This document shows positions 12,212 through 23,500 of a stretch of DNA of 64,000 nucleotides, one piece after another. The number at the start of each line of letters is the position of its first letter. Positions within the stretch are counted from its first letter, which is position 1. The notes under the pieces are model-generated. The model did not search any database. It saw only the letters and a list, made by a program, of their open reading frames with translations, and was not told the DNA's origin. The position numbers and the translations under genes are program-made. The stretch spans positions 32,796-96,795 of the forward strand of contig VSDK01013519.1 of NCBI GenBank assembly GCA_009767595.1, read 5' to 3'. The DNA comes from Symbiodinium kawagutii. Lineage: Eukaryota; Sar; Dinophyceae; Suessiales; Symbiodiniaceae.

Positions 12212-12489
12212 CTGAAATGTTGGCACAAAAAGTAGGAAAGCTAAAATGACATCGACCGATTTTTTTTGTTTTGTATGGTTGTGACAATGTGACATGTTTC
12301 TGTTAGCTGTTAAGATCAATGCAAGAAAATAGACCGTTACGTCAAGTTGCACCATCTTTCTGTAGGGAATCAGCGGCAATTTTATTTATTGGGCATGTGA
12401 TCACAAACTTAAATGGACCCAACACGAAAAATCTAGGGATTTGCCAAAATTAGTAACGAATGTGTCAACCAGGGTCAGACACTTTGGGC

Positions 12490-12611
12490 TACGACAGTGG
12501 GTCAGTGAACCCTGTACCCCTGGTTCCCCTATCATTAAGTATTGTTTTCCCTATGAGTTTGCTGGTTATTATCCCCCATTCTTCGTTGGTTAATATTGAC
12601 TTATGGCCATA
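12490..12611 (+). mobile_element. MITE-like element, GGCTRTGGGTCAA family
   Basis: A degenerate left end (TACGACAGTGGGTCA) and right end TTGACTTATGGCCATA flank the shared interior GTACCCCTGGTTCCCCTATC. It is the first host-type element right of the compositional island. Confidence 0.65.
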
Positions 12612-12950
12612 TCTTTTCAGTCAGCTGCATGGTGGCTTAATCAGAGAGTCAAATCCCTGTTGCACAGCTCCGCATTGGACCAAACGCCCTACCATTTCAA
12701 GGAAAGTGCCATCACCATGGATCCCAAATTGCCCATCTACCCTCGCTGGAGACGGGTTCAAGAAAGCGGAACCAAGGGTGGTTGAATTGAGCATCATTTT
12801 CAGCAACTTGATCATCAGTACTTGCTGGCGAACTTCAAATTGGTTCATTAGCAAATGATACAACCAGTTTGCATTTACTATCTTCAAATGTGCGGCAAGT
12901 TGATCATGTTCAAGTGCTTCAATCCTTCATAATCTGCTTGATAAGCCATT

Positions 12951-13052
12951 TGGTGGTTTCTCAACATGGGGGACCCCACGAATCATCCAATAGAAACCAT
13001 TTTGAATAATGAACCTAGCATTTTGTGGGTTCCCTATTTCGAAGAGCACCCA
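12951..13052. mobile_element. MITE-like element, TTTCTCAAAATAGGGG family
   Basis: TGGTGGTTTCTCAACATGGG at the left, GGGTTCCCTATTTCGAAGAG at the right; imperfect inverted ends, about 100 bp, with AATCATCC inside the left end. Confidence 0.65.
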
Positions 13053-13540
13053 TTTAAACTGATGGGTTCAATCCTTCATTGCTACAACCACAACTGAAGC
13101 GCCTTGAGCGTATGACCTCGCCATATCATCCGCCACCTTGGTGCGGTCATGGCTCTGGGTCATATAAAGGTGGATAGAAAGGTGGAAAAACCTTGTGAAT
13201 GATCATCAAATCATGGAATTTGATGACAAAAACTTGGCGGAAAATCCAATCGTTGAATTTGATGATAAAAACTATCTAAAACCTTGTGGAAAACGTGTTC
13301 AATAATGTTGGTGAGTGAAATTGGCAAACGACAATGTTGGCCATTAAAATCTTAGTGGGGAAAATGGCCAATAATGTTGGTGAATAAGATTAGTTTTTTG
13401 ACAACAACACTTGGTGAACGAAAATGGTTTGCATTCGCTGTAGCCATCAACAATAATGGGGAATAGATTTATTACTGTAGATTGAAAATATTTCCCCACC
13501 TGCCAGGTGAGGGTTGTTAGATTTTATCAAAGCCAGTCCT

Positions 13541-13650
13541 CCCTCACTCCTGCCTCACTTCTCCCTCACTCCTCCCTCACTCCTGCCTCACTCCTCCCTC
13601 ACTCCTCCCTCACTCCTCCCTCACTCCTCCCTCACTCCTCCCTCGCTCCT
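13541..13650. repeat. 11-bp minisatellite CCCTCACTCCT
   Basis: About ten copies with few changes. It is the first of three adjacent arrays of different unit length. Confidence 0.85.
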
Positions 13651-13670
13651 CAGTCCTCCATGCAGTCTCA

Positions 13671-13822
13671 GATCTCAGTGAGCACCGCTGGACCTCAACC
13701 GACAGTGTCTGAGCTCAGTGAGAACCATTGGACCTCAACCGCCAATGTCCGATCTCTGTGGGCACCGCTGGACCTCAACCGCCAGCGTCCGATCTCAGTG
13801 AGCACTCCTGGACCTGAACTGC
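13671..13822. repeat. 40-bp minisatellite
   Basis: About four copies of a unit with core GTGAGCACCGCTGGACCTCA, diverged by a few bases each. Confidence 0.8.
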
Positions 13823-13836
13823 AGGATGCCAGAAGT

Positions 13837-13945
13837 ATATGTCAGATAGAATGTCAGAAAGAATGCCAGAAGATATGCCAGATAGAATGCCAGAAGATAT
13901 GCCAGCTAGAATGCCAGAAGATATGCCAGATAGAATGCCACCATG
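13837..13945. repeat. 24-bp minisatellite
   Basis: Unit with AGAATGCCAGAAGATATGCC, about four copies; itself two 12-bp halves. The plus frame through the arrays has no stop (13507-14004), a consequence of unit lengths and base use, not proof of a gene. Confidence 0.8.
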
Positions 13946-14231
13946 TTATGCCATGGTGGGGATCAATATTGATTGAAAATATTGGTTCAAAAGAAACCTG
14001 CTGAATGTTGATTTTAAGAATTGTTGATTGGTACTGTGCTTAGATAACCGATATGATTTCTTGATGTAGCTAACAACTACAATTAGTTTAAATCATCGTT
14101 CAATATGGGTTGAACAACGGCGTGGATACAGTTGTGAAAGTCATTAATGTCTGATATGTTATTCTAGTCGAGCATTTGGGATATAGTGGCTGTTGTGCAA
14201 CGATCCAACTGTTCCACAATTCTCATCAATA

Positions 14232-14304
14232 TGGTAGTTTCTCAAAATAGGGGTGCAGTAATAAGCAGGCAATTTTCAGGGTTCCCTAATTTGAGAACCC
14301 TCCA
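14232..14304. mobile_element. MITE-like element, TTTCTCAAAATAGGGG family (short)
   Basis: TGGTAGTTTCTCAAAATAGG to TCCCTAATTTGAGAACCC; about 73 bp, with a shorter interior than other copies. Confidence 0.6.
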
Positions 14305-14311
14305 CATGATT

Positions 14312-14421
14312 ACTAGTTGGAGATAGTTATAGGGGATATAATAATATCAATAGTATAATCTATTGGGGTAATTGATATGACTATACTCCCTATAGATTAT
14401 CCCAAACTATCTCCAACTAGT
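14312..14421. mobile_element. Inverted-repeat element with 17-bp ends ACTAGTTGGAGATAGTT
   Basis: ACTAGTTGGAGATAGTT at 14312 and its exact reverse complement at 14405-14421; 110 bp. A third ACTAGTTGGAGATA at 14443 abuts the next element, so two insertions may be nested. Confidence 0.75.
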
Positions 14422-14454
14422 CTTACTATTCTGCCAGGTATTACTAGTTGGAGA

Positions 14455-14571
14455 TACCCTCTGGTAAACTAACATGGCAATGGCAAATCCAGCATTCTGT
14501 CAGGAAAAACCTGGGAAATCATCCATTGAACTGGTGGATTTTCCATTGCCAAGTTAGTTCACCAGAGGGTA
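14455..14571. mobile_element. Inverted-repeat element, TACCCTCTGGTAAACTA family
   Basis: TACCCTCTGGTAAACTAACA at the left; TTAGTTCACCAGAGGGTA at the right; inside, GGCAATGGCAAATCC and GGATTTTCCATTGCC continue the inverted pairing. 117 bp. A weak third relative lies at about 14751-14861. Confidence 0.75.
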
Positions 14572-14605
14572 GTTGATGGTGGTTATACTATAGGGGGCCC
14601 CTCAC

Positions 14606-14660
14606 CGTGCTAGCGATTCGTTGGTGAACATGTCAAGCTCCCCATCCTCCGTTGACAGTA
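14606..14660 (-). CDS. Orphan internal exon
   Basis: A 55-bp exon between acceptor CCCGCTGAG and donor GTGAGG codes LSTEDGELDMFTNESLA with two carried-over bases at its start and two left over at its end. The peptide is acidic and not recognised. It sits just 3' of the single-exon repeat gene on the same strand and does not join in phase to the 17507-17636 or 6570-6626 exons, so partner exons are missing or it belongs to another gene. Confidence 0.4.
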
Positions 14661-15569
14661 CTCAGCGGGGTCCAGCTGGGCGAGGGGAAATGGATGGTGG
14701 TAATTGATGGTGGTTGAGGGCTACCATGAAAGGTTGACTATTGATGGTGGCCTCTGGTAATTTGACATGGCAAGGGAAAATCCACCATAAATGGATCATT
14801 CCCCAGGGTTTCCCTACAATAATGTGGCGGTTTTCCAGCCAGCCATGCAAAGTTACAGGAGTGTAATCATTCCTCATCAATCGTTCTTGATGATATTTCC
14901 TGAATGATTACATTCCCCAGGAAGTCTGGCCAAACATTCCTCATTCTTTAAGTACTGTTGCATCAATTACACATCAATGAAACGACATGAACCACGGTGA
15001 AGCACCACTACCAACCATTGTATGCAGTGGTGCCTAGGTTCAGCGTCACCAATGAACCAACCAAGTTGGCCAGTGATTGGCTGGTGGCCCCTAGTGGTCA
15101 CCAATTTCCTCGCTGCTGGGATTCAGTCTATATCGATAGCCCCTGGGGCAGCCCCAGCTACAGTGGGAGTTGTGGACCAAAACTGGTCACTTCAATTCAA
15201 TTCATCAACTAGCATCTATTGTAATTTTAAGTTGTGATGACGGTAAGCAGTATGTTCATTAATTAGTTCCATCATCAAGTTAGTGATTTAGTTAATAATG
15301 GAACTAGTTTATGAGTAGTAATTAGTTCCACTTGACAAGTAACTTTACAATAGAATGCATAGTCATTGTCAGTATAAGTACAAGTTTGTAACTATAACTA
15401 GTGATTCCGTTCTCAATGGGATGTTTTTGTTTGATGAATGTACATAAATTGCAGATATAGGAATACAAAGGAACCATATTGCCCTCCACAGCTACCAAAC
15501 ATGGGTCTCTCATTTTCTCAGACCAATCAACAGAAATCCAAAACCTACCGCTCGTTCACCCAATCCTGA

Positions 15570-15688
15570 TATGGCTGTGGGTCAAAACCCCGTACCCCTG
15601 GTTCCCCTATCATTAACCATTGTTTTCCATATTATTGTTGGTGGAAATCCCCCATTAGTTGGTTGATTAATATTGACCCATAGCCATA
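15570..15688 (+). mobile_element. MITE-like element, GGCTRTGGGTCAA family
   Basis: TATGGCTGTGGGTCAA and TTGACCCATAGCCATA form 16-bp inverted ends with one mismatch, 119 bp overall. Interior GTACCCCTGGTTCCCCTATC as in the 12490 copy. Confidence 0.8.
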
Positions 15689-15920
15689 TTGACAAGTACC
15701 ACAAGTCGTTTCAAGCATCTAGGGCCAAAGCTGAATTCCATCCTTCAACATGCAGCTCTCCAGGACTCCAAATGCCCAAGTCGACATTTTTTTGGCGAAA
15801 GCTTGGAGCAAAGACCCTTCGGCCTTGTGATTACAAGGCGGGGCCCCTAGTCATAAGCTGCTTACGAAGCCATTGAGCCATACTTATGTCTGCCATTCGC
15901 CTGATAGTTCCCGTACCAAC

Positions 15921-17312
15921 TTAGCTATCACCCCACCTGGTAAGAAATTCCTGGACCTGATCTTGGACTTCGGAACTATCACCACCATATTGTGGAGCGC
16001 CCCAGGTCACAAGAGATCCATCTGCTAAGATTGCGGCGAATGCACTTTCTGCACCCTGAATCTGCTGCACGTCCCTCAGCAAATGTTGGACTTTAGAGCT
16101 ATCACCGCCCCGACGTGGGTCGCCCCAAGTCACAACAGATCCATCTTCGAGGATGGCAGCGAAAGCATGATATGTGGACCGAAGCTGCTTCACTTGCGTC
16201 AGCTGGCTTTGGACTCTGGAGCTGTCACCACCGCTACCTGGATCGCCCCAGGTAACAACCGATCCATCCGAAAGGATGGCAGCGAATGCACGCGCTGTGC
16301 CCAGCATCTCCTTCACATTTCTCAGCTGATCTTGAACTGCAGAGCAGTCGGCATCATCTGGGTCCCCCCAGGTCACCACTGATCCATCTTCAAGGATGGC
16401 GGCAAAAGCACCATCTCCTTCTGCCTGCACCTGCTGCACATTCCTGAGCTGATGTTGCACTTCGGAGATGTCCCCACCATCATCTTCATCACCCCAGGCC
16501 ACAACTGATCCATCCTCCAAGATTGCAGCAAAAGCACGGTACTTGGCACAAATTTGCCTTACGTGTCTCAGCTGGTCTTGGACTTCAGAGCAGTCACCAC
16601 CAATCTCTGAATCACCCCAGGTCACAACAGATCCATCTGCCAAGATAGCAGCAAATGCCTTTTCTGTGCCCTCAATCTGCTTCACGTTCCTGAGCTGATC
16701 TTGGACTTCAGAGCTGTCTGCACCGCTATCAGGATCACCCCATGTCACAACTGATCCATCTTCGAGGATGGCAGCAAACGCCTTGTCCGTAGAGTGAAGC
16801 TTCTGCACATGTTTGAGCTGATCTTGGACTGCGGAGCTCTCGCCGCCAGATTGGGGATCACCCCAGGTCACAACCGATCCGTCTCCAAGGACCGCGGCAA
16901 ATGCACAACCTGTTGCCTGAATCTGCTGTACATTCTTCAGCTGCTCTTGGACTGCAGAGCTGTCGCCACCCTCAAATGGCGTGCCCCACGTGATAACTCC
17001 ATCCTCTCCAGAACACCACAGGGCGAATGCTGACCACGCAGCCGCAATTCCGACTTGTCGCACGGCAATGGCAGTAAGATGGCCTCCATCTTGAATCCCT
17101 GCAGCTTCCAATGACTGAGAGCTATCAGTAAGCATACGCCCCTCTGCAGTGACAAGCCTCAAATAGCCTTGTCTGAAAAAACTCTGTGCCAGAACCTTCA
17201 CATCCCCAACTTTGGAGGACTCGGACACTTCAAGACATGTTGAGCTTCCACTGGGCAGTGCAACGTGGACTCGAAGCATGCAGGAATCTGACATAGCGGC
17301 ACGGTATGGCAC
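15921..17312 (-). CDS. Ubiquitin-like domain plus RCC1/HERC-like 41-residue repeat protein, single exon
   Basis: Uninterrupted 463-residue frame. Residues about 7-85 resemble a ubiquitin-like fold (MLRVHVALPSG start, then SKVGDVKVLAQ, then LEAAGIQDGGHLTAI). From about residue 100 there are eight full 41-residue repeats and a partial ninth, each with VVTWGDP, then GGDSS.VQDQL, then AFAAILEDGS. The repeats resemble the RCC1/HERC-type beta-propeller-like units annotated as HERC in many dinoflagellates, but here no HECT ligase domain follows, so ubiquitin transfer is not implied; a scaffold or adaptor role is a guess. Met-7 (17294) is an alternative start and begins a tighter ubiquitin-like domain. 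No introns, unlike its neighbours, which suggests retroposition; I see no spliced-leader relict just upstream. The DNA carries the repeat as a 123-bp tandem array whose copies differ, so it is not a recent expansion. Confidence 0.9.
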   Translation of the reverse strand: MPYRAAMSDSCMLRVHVALPSGSSTCLEVSESSKVGDVKVLAQSFFRQGYLRLVTAEGRMLTDSSQSLEAAGIQDGGHLTAIAVRQVGIAAAWSAFALWCSGEDGVITWGTPFEGGDSSAVQEQLKNVQQIQATGCAFAAVLGDGSVVTWGDPQSGGESSAVQDQLKHVQKLHSTDKAFAAILEDGSVVTWGDPDSGADSSEVQDQLRNVKQIEGTEKAFAAILADGSVVTWGDSEIGGDCSEVQDQLRHVRQICAKYRAFAAILEDGSVVAWGDEDDGGDISEVQHQLRNVQQVQAEGDGAFAAILEDGSVVTWGDPDDADCSAVQDQLRNVKEMLGTARAFAAILSDGSVVTWGDPGSGGDSSRVQSQLTQVKQLRSTYHAFAAILEDGSVVTWGDPRRGGDSSKVQHLLRDVQQIQGAESAFAAILADGSLVTWGAPQYGGDSSEVQDQVQEFLTRWGDS

Positions 17313-17355
17313 GGTTCAACACTCCTTGTCCCCCAAAAAAGATTGGCAAATATGA

Positions 17356-17456
17356 TGGTTTCTTGTAATAAGGAACCCCAAAATTGGATGGTTGATTATT
17401 GTAAATGATTTATAATGGATGATTTGGGGGTACAACTATAACTTGAGAAACACCCA
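17356..17456. mobile_element. MITE-like element, TTTCTCAAAATAGGGG family
   Basis: TGGTTTCTTGTAATAAGGAA to GATGATTTGGGGGTAC and CTTGAGAAACACCCA. It lies directly upstream of the single-exon repeat gene, 44 bp before its first ATG. Confidence 0.65.
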
Positions 17457-17506
17457 TATCTGAGTTCTCCCAAAATCCACCCATCCTGCGCCGGTGGCTT
17501 ATACAC

Positions 17507-20500
17507 CCCTTTGATCTCCCGAGAAGCAGATGAACCAATGACCAGGCCAAGTCCTCTGGGTGAAGGTCGCTGGAAATTGAGCGGTGAAGATGGAAGTGTT
17601 CATCTTTGACCAATGAACATCCCAGAAGGGATGATCCTGGCATTTCAACTGGGGATAACAAGGTATAAGAATCAGTTATTACGATGATATATCATCAACT
17701 GGCTGGTTTTTCATCATTCGTACTATAATCCTTAAACATATTTAAACAAGTGGAACTAACAATTGTTGCTGTCAACAATAGAAGGGGGATGACCATTGCC
17801 ATGAATAGCTATGCATCATTGCATCTAATCACCAGTTAGCCATTCTATCATAGATAATTAAAACTAACAATTCTTGCTAGCAGTAGAAAAGGGATGATAG
17901 AGTAGAATGACAATAGCGTTTCATCCAACAAAAACCCATCCATTCTGAAGGACTACACATGGGCCTAGCCATCCACCGAAGGGCAAACAGCTTGGGCCAA
18001 AGTCGTGTGCACAGCATGGTTGCCACCGTGAGTACAATGGTGCGGCCCCCAACTGTCAGCGTAACTATCAGTTCTGGTATATATGTAATAGTCTACCAAG
18101 AGTTCAATGGCGATCGTTTACATTTTTTACTGCCTTATAGCTAGTTCAGTATGGTTAAAATGGCATTTGCTACATACTTTACCACTTTATAGCCTGTCAA
18201 ACATAGTACCTTATAGCCAAGTCATATCTGCCTCGTGAATGCGACGTTCTCGCTGCATATCACCCCAAATCAATCTGGCACCGATTCATTTTCCTTTCAA
18301 AGTCATGCAGTAACCAATTTCTGTTGCTCACACTCTATCATTAGCCTGACCACTGCAATCACCAGTGTTACTTATATCCTGTCTATTTACCATTGTGAGC
18401 CATGACTTCAGGAATGATTCAGAACCCTGCTATACCATTCGCAGTGGTGTTCTAACATTGTGAACCATGTTATGAGTCATGAAACATCCAATTTGGCATA
18501 AAGCTGTTTGGCTTTAGCGAGCAGCAGTCCTGAGATTTGCCAGCTACTATAGGGATAGGTAGATAGATAGATAGATAGATGGACAGGTAGATGGATGGAT
18601 AGATAGATAGATAGATAGATAGATGGATAGATAGATAGATAGTTAGATAGAGAGGTAGAGAGATAGACAGATAGAGAAACAGAGAGATAGAGAGATACAG
18701 CGATAGGTAGATAGTTAGATAGATAGACAGATAAATTGACAAATGAATAGATAGATAGATGAACTAGAAACATCTAGACAAAGATTGAGATAGACATATA
18801 TTCGTACATACACTGGTACATTTCACAAAGTGGGCCCCCATCATTCGGATAAGAGCTCCCTATAATTGGTGGAAATCCACATACCTCGATCAGGTATCCC
18901 ATCATTGACCGTTATTCCCCATACTCCTTGTTACCCTTATTGACCATTGGAGGGGAATATTGCTTCAATATGGGTTAATTGATCAGTGGTGATTGTAAAC
19001 ATGACAGATGATTGTTATACTACTTATTGTCCATTAGCAATTCGTCATATCAATTGCGAACCATGACTAGCCACTCAGTGGTTTCTTATAACAGGGAACC
19101 ACCAAAAATGGTTGGTTGGTTACTAGAAATGGTTCATATGGTACGATTTGAGGGTATGCCTATGACTTGCGACACACCCACTTGTCAACCACCAACAATT
19201 GTTGACCATGAACTAACTTCGATACACATCATCCAGTAACTTCATCTCTAAGCAATAACTCACCATATTTCTGTTGAGATCTTAGAATTACCGAGAAATA
19301 CCTTTCATTTTATGACTGCTAGCTATCAAAATGACCCATCATTGTTATCATTCAACAGTTACTGTCTATCAGTATTGCTACTTAGATGTAGCAACGACTT
19401 AAGTTACCATTTAATTACTATATAACTAACCATGATCATTGCCTTTGGGTCGTGATCAAGTAGCCACAATTAAGTATTGACCAAAAAGTAATTCTTTGAT
19501 TGTAAGTTGGAGGTCATTGGTACAACCAAACCACTGTGCACGAAATCTTGGCTGGTCGGTGAAGAACCGTCAGTCGTGAATCATCAGTAAAACCAGCGTT
19601 GACCATCGTGAAGCATCATTAACCAGCACTACCTAGCACTAACCAGCACTTTTCAGCTGTCACCATCAATAGTTGACCGTCACCAAGAAGGTTGAAGCAT
19701 CATTGACCAACATCCATCGTGACCCATGATTATGGTTGCCCTCTGGCGGATTACCCTGGTTGGCCGGAAAATCTGCGCCATGTTTCGATGGTGTACCGAG
19801 TAGGAGGCTATCCCTCACCATCGCCGCATATCCTTCAGCCAGGAGAAAAATCACCAGCAATCGGAATGATTTCACACCAGGATTTCCCGACTTTTTCATC
19901 ACCAACAAGCCAATTTCCCACTAGCCAACCAGTGCTTCACAGCGATCCATCCTGGATGGGCCCTAGGGTCCCCCGCCCATCGCTGCAACAATGTGCGCCC
20001 CATTGGAGTTGAAAACCAGGGTGTCATGCCCTCCCTCTGCACTTGTCTCCTATATGCTTGTTTAGCAGAAATTCCTTTTCCGGGCTTGCGATGCCCAGAA
20101 GCGAAAGAGTATAACCAATTGTAATGGTACACCAGGGTGATACACACACACAGACTGCTGGGTGTTGCAAATCGTTTCATAGGATTCAGGAGACTCTCTT
20201 TTGAATGGGAATTGTGCGAGGGCTGGACAGAGGAAGGCTCTAGGAAAAGACTAAAGGATCTAAAGGCAAGCATGAACCATTGTAATTAATTACATTCGAT
20301 CTGCCTTGCACTTGGATCTATCATCGTCGTATATCCATGCTCAGCACTCGAGTCTTAGACTTGCTTTGCTCACAACTTTCTGGGTCGGCCCAAGGCCGCT
20401 GCAGATGTTGACGGATATGGGTCATCACCAATAAGCCCAAAAATGGATGGATGAAGATGCCAACGAAGGCTAGTTTGGTCGTTTATCAGATGTTCACCAG

Positions 20501-23500
20501 GGGTAACCTGACGGTAAAACAGTATCTTCTTCTCCATCAAGTGCTGATGGAAACTGGCTGGTCAGAATTGTTTCAGAATCACTGGGGCAACTAACCAGTC
20601 TTATGATGACAAACTAATGGTCAATTACCAGTACTTACCTGAGCAACTCGGGTAATTCCCTACTTGTCGAATAACTCGGGTATTTACTCAGGGTCTTATC
20701 ATTAGACCTCTTGTTCCATCAAGTGGTCCGTACCCCCAGACTCGTCATCACTGGAAATTGCGAATCGGTAAGCATCCAACTGGCAATGGCTGTCACAGGT
20801 TGGAAGAACTTGCCATGGTAACAGCAACTATATATATATATACTACAAGTTTGGGGGATTCTCAGAGTCTTTCTACCCCCAAAGATTATTTTGGGGAGTC
20901 AAATTGTTCTGTGGGGTACACACGAATCAGGAGGAAACATCAACATAGTTGGTATTCATGGACTTAGACAACTTCTTGCCTTTCTTTTGTGTAAATCTGA
21001 GCTTCGGCCGTGGCCCTTCGTGGGCGACGTGCTGAAATGGCCGCGCATGAACTGGCTCAAGGTGCGATTTCGGTCATGCAATCCATGGAAGGGACTTACT
21101 TATGATAAAGTTCACAAGGGAGATGGAACCGCTGTTTCGTGATGCTTCGTGATGCTGAATAATTAATGGGCAATTATGCGTCAGCTACTGATGGTTGAGA
21201 ATGGTTGATGACGACTATTTAAGTGGATTCTTCCACCGGCCACCCGGTGACTTTGTTCTAACCTGGATGAACCCAGTTGCGATTCCTGAGATATCAAGAA
21301 CCAATCTGGCTGCATGACCGTCCCAAAACATTCAAAAGCCAACCATCCATGGCACACCGTTTCTGTAACATCAACGACCACTAGTTGGATGCTTTGCCAC
21401 CACGGGAAGCACCTTGTCGGAATCTGCTGCCACCTTGCCAGCCTGCGGTTGAAATGCGCTTGCGATCAAAGAAGTCCAAGGTTCAAAGGGTACCCAGCTG
21501 TGGCAGCGGGCAACAAGGACACCAGCAGCAGCAACAGCAGCGATGAAAACAAGAACAACCGCAACAAGGACAGCCAAAACATGCCAAAACCGCAACCACA
21601 ACCACACGACAACCAAGGAGACGAGGAAGACAACAAGAAAAAACACGACAGCGACAACTGCATGCAGCACAGGCCCAACGGCAAACACAATGTGAAAAAG
21701 TGGACAACCACCACCACCATGACCACAGAAGAACCATTGCAACAGCGACCACCACAAGCACAAACATGACCACCACCCCACCAACTGACTGGGCTGAGAC
21801 CGACAACGAGTCAAGTTTGTCTACTTGGATCTGCCATGTCCAGGGCTGGTCAGTGGGTTCACCACGGTTGCGAGGGTTGAACACACCCACCTCATAAGGT
21901 TCTTCACCACCAGGGTTGTGCCATCCCTTGTTTCAACATGTGAACAAACCCTGGTTGGACGATAATTTCACCATTCATAAACCAACGTATAGAACCATAT
22001 ATCAACCATGTACTCCCAACTTTACCATTGACCTGAACAAATTACCACATCAACCTCACCAGATTGGCTTATTATCCCCCATTATAAACCATGATTAACC
22101 ACGGTTTCCCAAAAAAACATCAACCAGCCATGTTTCTGTAGGAACCTGGTTACTGGCTGCTACATTAACCTCACCAGATTCCCATGGGGGTCCCAGCAGT
22201 TGCACCACTGCCGCCTCCAAGGGCATGATCGCTGCTCGAAAGCGACCCGTGATGTTGGCCCAGGAGGGGTCGGGCAAACGATGCCAGGAGAAGCCTCGGC
22301 TTGGCAAACTCAGCAAGAAAGCTTGAAATGGCTGATTTGTTCGATCTTTTCCGATTTTTCGATTTTTTCGAATAAAGCAAACTCACCTGGTAGCTAGAAA
22401 TCACCAAGGTTAAGCAGCCATTTCTATGGCAAACTCACCTGGTAGCTAGCATTCTTGGTAGGCAAAGCTGCCATTTCTATGCACGCTGGTCAAGCCAGGA
22501 ACATGAACTGCTGGAGGATTAGGGGTAGCCGCGGTGCGGTGCTTGATGAAATCTTTGGTGACCCTGAAGTTTACGGTACCTAATGGTGGTGTGTTTACTG
22601 ATTTAGTGCAGGTTCACGGTTTACGATGCGCTTCATAAAACCAAACATGTTAGCAAAACAGTACAGTGCAGGAACTAAATGTGTTCACACACACAACCAA
22701 TCTGAGGCTAATAACCTGGTGGACTCTGTTGTGCATGCGATGACAACCACGAAGATTCGAATAGGCAGCAGTCACAATCATGATGGCCTTACGGTCTCGG
22801 ATGGTCATGGAATGATACGATCAACCGCAAAAACTACCAGCCAACGGTAAGCTTACTAATGGGCTTCATCCCATGACCAACAACAAACAGCAGTGCCGGA
22901 GTACTTTTGCAGAGATGGCACCACCCTTTCTACTGCTGCCTATTCCCTATGTATGCTATGGTTTCTTCTTGTCATGAACCAGTACTAATCAGCCCTTGTT
23001 GGCCATTGCAAACCATTCCAACCACCGTTATTGACCACTATTGGCTGACATTCATCATGATTTATCAGCATCATAGATCATCATAAACACTGTAGAACAT
23101 TTACCATCGAACCATCAAGCACCAGTCTAGACCATCAAGATACAACCATCTTCAAGTACTGTCAACTTACCACTGCCGTAGTTTACCATGATAAACCCAA
23201 ATCTACCATCCAAGACCATTGGGAACCAATTCTCAACCACAGTGCTCTCCACAGTATAAACGACATCATTAAGCATGATTGGCATTCTTTACCCCTGTCC
23301 ACCACGAAGGTCAGCCATTGCCATCTTGCTATTGTTAACCAGTGTTGCTTGTTGGTTATCTTCACTTACTATTATTACCAACCGGCATATAAGCCTTAGA
23401 TGTTATACATCCGTGGTTGTTCGCTACAAACGGTTATTCATGAATAGCCAACATTGCCAATCATGATCTACCAACATATTCAATCAAAAATCAGCATTTG

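Larger units (their letters stand above)
6830..12430. other. Compositional island, G/T-rich plus strand, free of host-type repeats
   Basis: This block differs from both flanks. The plus strand is rich in T and G (minus strand A and C); the AACCAT/ATGGTT motifs and the small inverted-repeat elements found elsewhere are absent; introns are short (about 65-90 bp) where they can be seen. It holds the polymerase-like exons on the minus strand. The edges are gradual, near TTTAAAATATATAAG at about 6830 and near 12430, where element copies resume at 12490. It could be transferred or viral-derived DNA, a differently evolving gene region, or an assembly join; the sequence alone does not decide. Confidence 0.55.
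17637..19754. other. Intron-like stretch
   Basis: AT-rich DNA with the GATA array and one element at 19078. I see no splice-bounded coding island between 17640 and 19750. Confidence 0.4.

Noticed and set aside
13507..14004. 165-codon plus-strand frame
   Set aside because: It spans three different minisatellites and has no non-repeat domain.
18470..18773. Minus-strand frames rich in IYLSIYLS
   Set aside because: GATA microsatellite translation.
21314..21769. 151-codon plus-strand frame rich in Asn, Gln and Lys
   Set aside because: Degenerate CAA-type repeat; only a 30-bp minus-strand piece inside it was kept, with low confidence.
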